A DNA stretch of 5,748 nucleotides from a bacterium. Lineage in GTDB: Bacteria > Latescibacterota > UBA2968 > GCA-2709665. The first letter of the stretch is position 1; every line of letters starts with the position of its first letter. Both the position numbers and the translations under genes were made by a program. The notes under the pieces were generated by a model. The model saw only the letters and a program-made list of their open reading frames with translations, was not told the origin of the DNA and made no database searches. The stretch covers positions 1 to 5,748 of the forward strand of contig JAQCGA010000293.1 in assembly GCA_027619145.1 (NCBI GenBank), read 5' to 3'. Below, piece by piece: positions 1-5,596 of the stretch.

Positions 1-1
1 C

Positions 2-88
2 ATTTTTTATCGTCTGGTGAAGACGCAACAGGAGACGTCTGCCATTATGGAAGTAGGCGCAGGTACCCCAGAGGTAGTTCCCGAGTAG
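2..88 (+). CDS. 3' end of a probable ABC exporter (partial)
   Basis: Reading frame 2 is open from the left edge to TAG at 86-88 and gives 28 residues, beginning IFYRLVKTQQETSAI and ending EVVPE. The 'YRLVKTQQE' segment resembles the tail found just after the ATPase domain of many ABC exporters ('..YARLVxxQxE..'), where the last helix follows the D- and H-loop region. None of the ATPase motifs are inside the window, so the assignment rests on this short tail plus context: the next gene is a DUF1854 protein, and that family commonly lies directly downstream of a fused permease/ATPase. The stop codon sits at the very edge of the hairpin element at 89-109, so the original C-terminus could have been slightly different. 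An unrelated protein cannot be excluded. Confidence 0.45.
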   Translation: MFYRLVKTQQETSAIMEVGAGTPEVVPE

Positions 89-109
89 GGGCGACCCACC
101 GGGTCGCCC
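89..109. repeat. GC-rich perfect hairpin, candidate interspersed repeat
   Basis: GGGCGACCC (89-97) and GGGTCGCCC (101-109) form a perfect 9-bp stem with a 3-base loop ACC, extendable by one G-T pair (88/110). It begins one base after the stop codon of the preceding reading frame. No T-run follows, so it is not a classical intrinsic terminator, although it could stabilise the 3' end of the upstream mRNA. From memory, hairpins of the form 'GTAGGGGCGACCC...GGGTCGCCC' occur in many copies between genes in some uncultivated bacteria such as Poribacteria. Only one copy is present here, so repeat status is inferred. A second weaker hairpin follows at 134-152 (TGCCCAG/CTGGCA, one bulged C). Confidence 0.6.
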
Positions 110-204
110 TCCCATGATTGATTAAACATCGGGTGCCCAGGAATAGCTGGCAGGAATCGAATTTGAATTGCAACTTGTGAAGTGCAGAAATCTGGAGGTC
201 GAAG

Positions 205-777
205 GTGAACCTGGAAGAAAAGCAGAACGATGTGGCCAATTCGCACGTGGCCGAAAGCGAGGAGTGGAAGCCAACACCCATTGAGGTGCCGCATCCCAAA
301 CGTGTGGATGCAAAGGACATACGCCTGTTTCGAGAGCCTCCGTGGCGGCTTCGGATGACGATTGAGCGAGACCGTTCTTACACAAAGGTGAAGGTTGTAC
401 GTGCGGCCCCTCTTTCTAACCCCGAGAAGTACATCTGTTTCCTGGATGCGAAAGATGAGTCCATTTGCATGGTGGACAGCCTGAAAGATTTGACGGAAGA
501 CAGCTGTACGCTGGCCCTGGAAGAGTTGGAACAGCGCTATTTAACGTCGCAGGTCCGCACGGTTTATTCTATTCGGAACGAGTACGGGGTATCGTATTGG
601 GACGTGGAGACAGACCGCGGAAGGCGCGAGTTTGTGGCAAAAGGTGTGGCTGAAAATGTGCAGTGGCTTGGCGAGAAGCGGATGATCATTCTGGATGTGG
701 ATGGAAATCGGTTTGAAGTTCCAGATCTGGACGGGCTGGATCGCAAGAGCGCAGGGATGATTGAGATGGTGTTATAG
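205..777 (+). CDS. DUF1854 domain protein
   Basis: This is a 190-residue protein whose function is not established. The region from about residue 37 to the end matches the DUF1854 pattern as I know it: 'APLSNPEKYICFLDAKDESI' (68-87), then 'EELEQRYLTSQV' (106-117), 'EYGVSYWDVETDRGRREF' (126-143) and the C-terminal 'DVDGNRFEVPDLDGLDRKSA' (164-183). The first 35 or so residues are charged and look poorly conserved. There is no signal peptide or membrane segment, so it is probably cytoplasmic. The GTG start is chosen because GGAGG at 194-198 lies six bases upstream. DUF1854 genes are often adjacent to an ABC transporter and in some bacteria are annotated as associated with cyanophycin metabolism. 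Here the partial upstream gene fits an ABC transporter, but no cyanophycin gene is visible. sppA follows after 63 bp without an obvious promoter or terminator, so the two are probably cotranscribed. Family assignment is confident; role is unknown. Confidence 0.85.
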   Translation: MNLEEKQNDVANSHVAESEEWKPTPIEVPHPKRVDAKDIRLFREPPWRLRMTIERDRSYTKVKVVRAAPLSNPEKYICFLDAKDESICMVDSLKDLTEDSCTLALEELEQRYLTSQVRTVYSIRNEYGVSYWDVETDRGRREFVAKGVAENVQWLGEKRMIILDVDGNRFEVPDLDGLDRKSAGMIEMVL

Positions 778-840
778 CAAAGGGATACACCGGGGAGAAG
801 AAAATAGGTTGATACGGGTCGATCAAAGAGGGAGCGTTTC

Positions 841-2598
841 ATGAAACGGGTGGTGGGAAAGATTCTGGCATGGATAGGTGGGATTACGCTGTTTATTGCC
901 GGGGTGTTGGTTGCCGTCGCGCTCATTTCTGGAGGAGAGGATGCGGTTCCAGAAGCCACGGTGCTTACGCTGGATCTGGGATCTGAATTGCCTGAAGATC
1001 TTCCGGACCATGTATTGGCACGCATCGCGGGTTCTGGGCAGTTGACCGTTCGGGAGGTCGTAGAGACGCTGGAGAGGGCTGCAGAAGACGAACGGGTGGT
1101 CGGGTTGGTTGCTCGTGTGGGGAGAGGCGGGCTGGGGTTTGCAAAAACGCAGGAGATTCGAGATGCGGTGCGATTTTTTGCCGAAAGCGGAAAACCGACG
1201 GCGGCCTTTTCTGAGTCTTTCGGCGAGTTTGGTCCGGGTACCGGCAGTTATTACCTGGCTACAGGTTTCGACCGGATCTACCTCCAACCCACGGGGTATG
1301 TGGGGCTCATAGGACTTGCGGCGCAAGTCCCGTTTTATAAAGGGGCGTTGGACAAACTGGGTGTGGTCCCCCGGATGGGCAACCGCAAAGAGTATAAGAC
1401 CGGAATCTACCCTTTGACGGAAACGGCGTTTCCTCCCGCACAGCGAGAGGCGCTAGACTCGCTCCTGGAATCACTTTTTAGCCAGATCGTACATGGAATT
1501 GCAGGAGCAAGAGGGCTTACGCCAGATGGCGTTCGTGCGATGGTAGATCAGGGGCCTCTGGCCGCGCAAGAGGCTCTGGAGGTGGGACTGGTGGACAGCC
1601 TTGCCTACCGGGATCAAGTTCTGGATGATGCCAGATCCTGGGCCGCCCACGCAGAGCTTCTTTCCCTATCTCAGTATATGGAACGTACGGAGGAATCGGT
1701 TGCTTCCGGACATACAGTGGCGCTGATTTATGGTGTGGGCGAGGTGACCGGTGGAAAGAGCCGGAACAATCCTCTGTCGGGGGATGGAACGATGGGGTCG
1801 GATACGGTAACGCGTGCGTTTCGAGCTGCTGTGAAAGACCCCGGTGTAAAAGCGATTCTGTTTCGTGTGGACAGTCCCGGAGGGTCGTATGTGGCTTCGG
1901 ATGTCATCTGGCGGGAGACGGTACGCGCGAAAGAGGCTGGAAAGCCTGTGATTGTATCTATGGGGAACGTGGCCGGTTCTGGCGGGTACTTCGTAGCCAT
2001 GGCCGCAGATCGAATTGTGGCACAGCCCGGCACGTTGACGGGTTCGATTGGTGTGTACGGAGGCAAGCTGGTGGTGTCGCAGTTGTCTGAGAAACTCGGA
2101 ATTACGTGGGATGAAACGCACGTAGGAGAAAACGCAACGATGTGGTCTTCTGTGCAGGATTTTACCCCAGAGCAGTGGCAAAAATTCCAGGTGTATCTGG
2201 ACAGAATTTATGATGATGTTACATCCCGTGTGGCAAAAGCGAGAGGACTGTCTGAGGAGCAGACAGAGTCTGCTGCGAAGGGACGCGTATGGACAGGTGA
2301 GGATGCCTTTGCCAGGGGCCTGGTGGATACACTGGGCGGATTTCAGGTAGCGAAAGTACTGGTAAGAGAGACACTCGGCCTGAGTCCAGGTGCACTGTTG
2401 ACGCTGAAACGCTTTCCAGAAAAAAAATCGCTGGTGGAGCTGGTTCTGGATCAGGCGAGAGATGGACAGGATGCCCTGGGGGGCATGGAGGTGCTGGTGC
2501 GGATGCTGTCGCGATCAGGGATTTGGCGCATGGTGCGGGCTGCTGGGGGAGACGGAAGCGGCATGTTGCGCATGCCAAACGTTGAACTGGTGGAGTAG
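841..2598 (+). CDS. sppA: Signal peptide peptidase SppA, 67K type (S49 family)
   Basis: A 585-residue membrane-anchored serine protease that degrades signal peptides left in the membrane after protein export. E. coli SppA is about 618 residues, so this is full length. A single N-terminal transmembrane helix lies at about 8-30. Two homologous S49 domains follow, about 40-270 and 290-515. Their duplication is visible: 'GTGSYYLATGFDRIYLQP' (133-150) parallels 'GSGGYFVAMAADRIVAQP' (379-396), each followed by a G-x-I/L-G stretch. The catalytic serine should be Ser380 in 'GNVAGSGGYF', preceded by 'RVDSPGGSYVASD' (342-354). The general base should be Lys186 in 'RKEYKTGIYPLTE', matching the Lys of E. 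coli 'YKSAVEP'. The dyad is therefore split across the two domains, as in the E. coli enzyme. The ATG start has GAGGGAG at 828-834, six bases upstream. A run of eight A (2420-2427) lies near the 3' end but the frame is intact. Transcription ends at the terminator 55 bp downstream. Confidence 0.95.
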   Translation: MKRVVGKILAWIGGITLFIAGVLVAVALISGGEDAVPEATVLTLDLGSELPEDLPDHVLARIAGSGQLTVREVVETLERAAEDERVVGLVARVGRGGLGFAKTQEIRDAVRFFAESGKPTAAFSESFGEFGPGTGSYYLATGFDRIYLQPTGYVGLIGLAAQVPFYKGALDKLGVVPRMGNRKEYKTGIYPLTETAFPPAQREALDSLLESLFSQIVHGIAGARGLTPDGVRAMVDQGPLAAQEALEVGLVDSLAYRDQVLDDARSWAAHAELLSLSQYMERTEESVASGHTVALIYGVGEVTGGKSRNNPLSGDGTMGSDTVTRAFRAAVKDPGVKAILFRVDSPGGSYVASDVIWRETVRAKEAGKPVIVSMGNVAGSGGYFVAMAADRIVAQPGTLTGSIGVYGGKLVVSQLSEKLGITWDETHVGENATMWSSVQDFTPEQWQKFQVYLDRIYDDVTSRVAKARGLSEEQTESAAKGRVWTGEDAFARGLVDTLGGFQVAKVLVRETLGLSPGALLTLKRFPEKKSLVELVLDQARDGQDALGGMEVLVRMLSRSGIWRMVRAAGGDGSGMLRMPNVELVE

Positions 2599-2652
2599 TG
2601 GCCCGGCAGAAAATCGAGTTTCTCGAAAGCCCCGCTCTTGAAATGAGAGTGG

Positions 2653-2693
2653 GAAAAGCGCTCTGGACAGGTTTCCGGAGCGCTTTTCATTTT
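2653..2693 (+). terminator. Intrinsic terminator after sppA
   Basis: The left arm 2653-2666 (GAAAAGCGCTCTGG) pairs with the right arm 2675-2688 (CCGGAGCGCTTTTC) over 14 base pairs with one G-T wobble and an 8-base loop (2667-2674). The right arm contains TTTT and is followed by ATTTT (2689-2693). The A-rich left flank and T-rich right flank make it potentially bidirectional. It separates the DUF1854-sppA unit from phnX. Confidence 0.85.
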
Positions 2694-2754
2694 CGACCTG
2701 TTATTGCTCGTCAGGGAGTGGATGCCTCTTGGCAGATCCGGGTAGCAATTCTGC

Positions 2755-2783
2755 TGGACATCCTGTATGGCTGTGGATATCTT
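2755..2783 (+). promoter_or_regulatory. Candidate sigma70 promoter for phnX
   Basis: TGGACA (2755-2760, five of six matches to TTGACA) is separated by exactly 17 bp from TATCTT (2778-2783, four of six matches to TATAAT). Transcription would begin near 2790, leaving a leader of about 30 bases that contains the phnX ribosome binding site. The position is sensible because a strong terminator lies just upstream. The -10 box is imperfect, so this is a prediction only. Confidence 0.4.
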
Positions 2784-2818
2784 TTTTATTCACAAATCGA
2801 CTAGGCTAAGGAGGAGGT

Positions 2819-3637
2819 ATGGCGATCTATCGTGGTCCGGTAAAAATGGTGATTCTGGATTGGGCAGGGACAACCGTGGATTACGGGTGTTATGCACCAA
2901 TGGTGGTGTTTCAGGAAGTGTTCAGACGGCGTGGGGTAGATATTACGGTGGGCCAGGCGCGGGAGCCGATGGGGATGGCAAAACAGGACCATATCCGGGC
3001 GATTTCGCGTATTGAGGAAGTAGCGATGGCCTGGAAGCGCGTGTACGGACAGGTCTGTAGTGAAGAGGATGTGAGGAGGATGTTTGAAGAGGATTTTAAA
3101 CCGCTACAGGTAGAATGCATTGGGCGATACGCCGGTTTGATTCCAGGTACGCTGGAGACTGTAGAAGCCCTGCGCAAGAAAGGAATTCGAATCGGGACAA
3201 CAACGGGTTATTTCACCGAGGCGGCACAGATCAATGCCGATGAAGCAAAAAAACAAGGATATGAACCGGATACATCCGTGTGCGCAAGCGACGTGCCTGC
3301 GGGCCGGGATGAGCCCTGGATGGTGTTCCGCAATATGGAAATGGCGAGAGTTTTCCCTGCTGCTTCGGTAGTAAAAGTAGGCGATACACGGCTGGATGTT
3401 GGCGAAGGGCTGAACGCGGGGGTGTGGACTGTCGGCCTGTCGCGTACGGGCAACCAGGGGGGATTGAGTGAGGCCGAACTGGCAGATTTACCAGAGGCCG
3501 AGCGCCGTGCGAGGATTGCGCACGCAGACCAGTCGCTGAAAGATGCGGGCGCACATTTTGTTGTGGAATCCATAGGAGATCTGTTGCCGATTCTTGAGCA
3601 AATTGAGGCCCGGTTGCACGCGGGTGGGCGGCCCTAA
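2819..3637 (+). CDS. phnX: Phosphonoacetaldehyde hydrolase (phosphonatase)
   Basis: A 272-residue HAD-superfamily enzyme that cleaves the C-P bond of phosphonoacetaldehyde to acetaldehyde and phosphate, the second step of 2-aminoethylphosphonate breakdown. The nucleophile motif 'ILDWAGTTVDYG' places Asp14, with Ala16 where most HAD phosphatases have a second Asp, as in known PhnX. The cap domain carries 'EPMGMAKQDHIRA', with Lys55 as the Schiff-base lysine (Lys53 in the Bacillus cereus enzyme). 'IGTTTGY' (125-131) is HAD motif II, 'PAGRDEPWM' gives Arg163, and 'VGDTRLDVGEG' supplies the Mg-binding Asp189 and Asp193. Length is typical (about 265-280). The ATG start follows a near-perfect TAAGGAGG at 2807-2814. 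The gene ends in TAATG, overlapping the start of the next gene, so translation is probably coupled. The transaminase PhnW, its usual partner, is not in the window. All key residues are present, so the enzyme should be active. Confidence 0.95.
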   Translation: MAIYRGPVKMVILDWAGTTVDYGCYAPMVVFQEVFRRRGVDITVGQAREPMGMAKQDHIRAISRIEEVAMAWKRVYGQVCSEEDVRRMFEEDFKPLQVECIGRYAGLIPGTLETVEALRKKGIRIGTTTGYFTEAAQINADEAKKQGYEPDTSVCASDVPAGRDEPWMVFRNMEMARVFPAASVVKVGDTRLDVGEGLNAGVWTVGLSRTGNQGGLSEAELADLPEAERRARIAHADQSLKDAGAHFVVESIGDLLPILEQIEARLHAGGRP

Positions 3638-4486
3638 TGCCAGGGCGCGCAACGAAAACTGAGCCAATCACTGAGGCGAGGGCGGCGGTGCTTGTGCGGC
3701 CGGGAGCGTCGTTTGAAATCCGATGCTTTCCAGTGCGGCCACCTGGACCGGGAGAGGTGCTGGTTCACACGTCTTGTTGCACTGTATGTGGTTCAGATAT
3801 CCACGCCTGGACGGGGCGAAGGCCGCCCACGTTTCTTCCGGCAATCGTTATCGGATGAAGCAGCAGCAACGGCGATGTGTGCAGGGGCAACACTGGTGAA
3901 CGCATTTGAAGGAATGGAAGGGCCAGCCTGGCGTTCTGTTGTGTTGATGGGCATGGGAATGTTGGGGTTGTGGGGCGTGCGACTGGCTCTGGCGCAAGGA
4001 ATGGATACGATCTTATGGCTGGATGTGGACGAGAGACGGCTTGATCTGGTGCGATCGGTGGGCGCTACGGCAACGTTGATGACAGGAGGGTTAGGTGCAG
4101 AAACGGTAGCGGCATTTGTAAAAGAACATACAAACGGCCGCGGCGCGGACCTCTGTGTAGATCTTACCGGGAACCTTTCGGCCATCATGTCCGGGATGGC
4201 TTCGCTTCGTACAGGAGGCTGTTTGAAACTGGTGGGATCTGTGATTCCATCTGAGCCTTTCCCACTGGTGCCCTACGATGCGGTGTCAAGATGCCTTCGT
4301 ATTGAAGGGGTACACAATTATGGTCCAGAACACCTGGCGCAGGCGTTGCGCTTGCTGGAAGAACCGACACACCATGAAGCGATCCGTGCGGCGGTATCGA
4401 AGCGTTTTCTGCTCCACGAGGTGGATGATGCGTTCCGCGCCGCTCACTGCCGGGAAGCATTGCGGGTGGCGGTGGTATGCGCATAA
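3637..4486 (+). pseudogene. Zinc-dependent alcohol dehydrogenase, internally deleted and frameshifted
   Basis: Remains of a medium-chain (MDR) alcohol dehydrogenase like those repeatedly associated with phosphonate catabolism genes. Part 1 (3637-3858, 73 residues) is the start of the GroES-like domain: 'ARAAVLVRPGASFEI', 'PGPGEVLVHTSCCTVCGSD' with the zinc ligand Cys51, then 'TGRRPPTFLPAIVIG' and a TGA. Intact family members continue as 'GHE' and a structural-zinc cysteine cluster. Part 2 resumes in another frame at about 3854 ('DEAAATAMCAGATLVNAFEG') and runs to TAA at 4484-4486. It holds the whole Rossmann domain, with the GxGxxG motif 'GMGMLG' and an Asp in 'WLDVDERR' that suggests NAD preference, through to the C-terminus. 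Together about 284 residues remain where I would expect about 370, so roughly 85-110 are missing, including the GHE zinc ligand and the structural zinc loop. The phase change implies loss of 3n+2 bases near 3845-3855. Part 2 has no stop codons, so the event looks recent, or it is an assembly error. The start overlaps the phnX stop (TAATG). Confidence 0.85.
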
Positions 4487-4577
4487 ACCTTATCAGGGCA
4501 ACCAGAACCCACACTCAGGTGTCTCTTGTAGGCCAGCGTTTTGGCATATGCACAGGATGGTTCTCTTCGTTCTTCTT
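4487..4577. other. Convergent intergenic gap
   Basis: A 91-bp gap between the 3' ends of the dehydrogenase remnant (+) and the outer membrane protein gene (-). A short GCCA/TGGC inverted repeat lies near 4533-4546, but no T-run follows on either strand. I see no convincing terminator, promoter or small gene here. Confidence 0.5.
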
Positions 4578-5204
4578 TTATCGACCTCCGAATGACACGC
4601 CCACTTTGAAAGGCACGAAGATGACTTTGTAGGATTCCGTATTGCCTATGCTGCCCCGGGCTTCAATGAAAATTGTTGCGTTGTCGCGTATTTTGAAGTC
4701 TATACCCAGACCGAATCCCACATGGACCGCTGTTTCTTTGTCGGTATCAGGGATTCCGGAAATGCCGACCGAACCGGTGACTTCGGTATCCCCCCCTGCG
4801 ATACTAAAAAGACCTGCGCCGCCAATAAAATAGGGTGCAGCACCGGCTCCGGGTTTTCCCGTTTTGATTTTGAGGTTGATTGTGGCTGTCAAAATGGAGG
4901 TTGGGTTGCCGGAAACTGTTGTGCCCTGATTTGCTGGATCAATAAAACGATCTGAGTTGAACCCAAGCCGATTGTATTCAATGTACGCCTGGACTGTGTA
5001 TCGGTCATCGACGGGGTATCCGATTCCTCCACCAAGAGTTGGACCGTTCTTCCAGAATCGCTCCAGGTTGTCGGGTGCAAAGGTACGTGTCACGCCGCTG
5101 TTTAAATAGAAGATCAGGTCTGTGTCTCTTTCAGCAGCTGGAAGAGGTTCAGATACGGTGACAAAGAAGAAGACAGCCAGAAATATCAGGTTTTTTTTTC
5201 GCAT
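4578..5204 (-). CDS. Secreted beta-rich protein, probable outer membrane beta-barrel
   Basis: A 208-residue protein I cannot assign to a named family. It has a clear Sec signal peptide: 'MRKK' followed by the hydrophobic 'NLIFLAVFFFVTV', with probable cleavage near residue 24 ('PLPAA|ERD'). The mature part is rich in Gly and alternating hydrophobic/polar segments typical of outer membrane strands: 'YTVQAYIEYNRLGF', 'ILTATINLKIKTG', 'PYFIGGAGLFSI', 'TAVHVGFGLGIDFKI', 'ATIFIEARGSIG' and the terminal 'FVPFKVGVSFGGR'. Size and pattern suit a small 8-stranded OmpA-like or OmpW-like barrel, though the protein does not end in the usual aromatic residue. The frame is open upstream to 5315, but the start at 5204 is chosen because it begins the signal peptide and has GAGGA eight bases upstream. 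Codons 2-5 contain nine consecutive A, a possible slippage site. It is convergent with the phnX unit and divergent from the dioxygenase gene, so it is probably transcribed alone. Confidence 0.75.
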   Translation of the reverse strand: MRKKNLIFLAVFFFVTVSEPLPAAERDTDLIFYLNSGVTRTFAPDNLERFWKNGPTLGGGIGYPVDDRYTVQAYIEYNRLGFNSDRFIDPANQGTTVSGNPTSILTATINLKIKTGKPGAGAAPYFIGGAGLFSIAGGDTEVTGSVGISGIPDTDKETAVHVGFGLGIDFKIRDNATIFIEARGSIGNTESYKVIFVPFKVGVSFGGR

Positions 5205-5212
5205 AAAAGTTT

Positions 5213-5217
5213 CCTCG
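5213..5217 (-). promoter_or_regulatory. Ribosome binding site fixing the start of the outer membrane protein
   Basis: On the minus strand GAGGA (plus-strand TCCTC) lies eight bases before the ATG at 5204. It supports this start over the upstream in-frame ATG at 5315, which would put 37 unlike residues before the signal peptide. A 5-bp inverted repeat GGCCT/AGGCC (5219-5223 and 5231-5235, loop of 7) sits directly upstream and could place the site at the foot of a small hairpin. Confidence 0.6.
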
Positions 5218-5324
5218 GGCCTAGCAATCAGGCCGCAGTGATGAGCTGTGTTTCTATTGACCAGTTGAATCATTTGCAGGATGAACAGTTCGTAAATTCG
5301 ATGGGTGGCCTGCAAAGTAACTTT

Positions 5325-5353
5325 ATGTTAGCAACTTGTATACCGATCGACAA
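5325..5353 (-). promoter_or_regulatory. Weak candidate promoter for the outer membrane protein
   Basis: Read on the minus strand, TTGTCG (5353-5348, four of six -35 matches) and TAACAT (5330-5325, four of six -10 matches) are separated by 17 bp. The -35 box overlaps the right arm of the inverted repeat at 5333-5356, and the left arm falls in the spacer. A promoter here would leave a leader of about 115 bases. Neither box is strong, so this is tentative. Confidence 0.25.
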
Positions 5354-5356
5354 GTT
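5333..5356. repeat. Inverted repeat, possible operator
   Basis: AACTTGT (5333-5339) and ACAAGTT (5350-5356) form a perfect 7-bp inverted repeat separated by 10 bases, which themselves abut two small palindromes (GTATAC 5338-5343, CGATCG 5344-5349). The centre-to-centre distance of the arms is 17 bp, about one and a half helical turns. It lies in the divergent region between the outer membrane protein gene and the dioxygenase gene, where a dimeric regulator could bind. No regulator gene is visible in the window. Confidence 0.35.
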
Positions 5357-5532
5357 CTTACGGAGCGCGAACGGAAAAGCTATGGTAATTTTCTTTTAGC
5401 CTTTCGGAAGATAGAATCTCCTTGGACAAGAAAAACAGAGGTTTAGAGCATGATGGAACCTGGGAGAATTTGTTGCCATGGGGTGAATCCTTTCTAGCGT
5501 GTTTGATGTGTGAGATATTGCCTTAGAGATTG

Positions 5533-5561
5533 TTTTCTGATGTGATCGTAATATTTATAAT
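5533..5561 (+). promoter_or_regulatory. Candidate promoter for the PhyH-family gene
   Basis: A perfect TATAAT lies at 5556-5561. The best -35 at 17-bp spacing is TTTTCT (5533-5538, three of six matches), which is weak and suggests that an activator may help. Transcription would begin near 5568, giving a leader of about 29 bases that contains the ribosome binding site AAGGAGG (5586-5592). Confidence 0.5.
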
Positions 5562-5596
5562 GCGTTTATGTTGTTGGTATGGTCCAAGGAGGGAGT

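Larger units (their letters stand above)
5205..5596. other. Divergent intergenic region, 392 bp
   Basis: This stretch separates the divergently transcribed outer membrane protein gene (-) and PhyH-family gene (+). It holds the ribosome binding site and small hairpin for the former (5213-5235), an inverted repeat (5333-5356), a pair of TGATGTG direct repeats (5504-5510, 5538-5544) and the dioxygenase promoter and ribosome binding site (about 5533-5592). The middle part, about 5357-5500, is AT-richer than the genes. I see no convincing gene, tRNA or structured RNA in it. Confidence 0.6.

Noticed and set aside
1..117. Frame 1 at the left edge, open to TGA at 115-117
   Set aside because: It translates through the hairpin and gives an Arg/Gly-rich sequence without protein character. 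Frame 2, stopping at 88, looks more like a protein end.
1666..2181. Long minus-strand open frames inside sppA and phnX
   Set aside because: They are antisense to well-supported genes, lack ribosome binding sites and give low-complexity, Arg/Ser/Pro-rich translations.
2420..2427. Eight-A run near the 3' end of sppA as a slippage switch
   Set aside because: It lies past both catalytic domains, so a slip would alter only the last 55 or so residues. It is also shorter than the tract at 5191-5199.
2598..2804. A 68-codon frame starting GTG that overlaps the sppA stop codon
   Set aside because: It runs straight through the 14-bp terminator stem and the predicted phnX promoter, has no independent ribosome binding site and shows no recognisable domain.
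3692..3853. Start of the second dehydrogenase frame at 3692
   Set aside because: Residues before about 3854 in this frame are the out-of-frame shadow of the N-terminal dehydrogenase part. Only the stretch from 3854 onward resembles the family.
5205..5315. A 37-residue N-terminal extension of the outer membrane protein
   Set aside because: It precedes a textbook signal peptide start with its own ribosome binding site at 5213-5217, and its composition is unlike a secreted protein leader.
5450..5497. A 15-codon frame (MMEPGRICCHGVNPF) between the divergent genes
   Set aside because: It lies upstream of the predicted transcription start for the dioxygenase gene, is very short and its GAGG ribosome site is weak, so it is probably chance.
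5541..5556. A possible CRP/FNR-like TGTGA half-site upstream of the dioxygenase gene
   Set aside because: The second half-site at the required spacing is absent (TATTT instead of TCACA).
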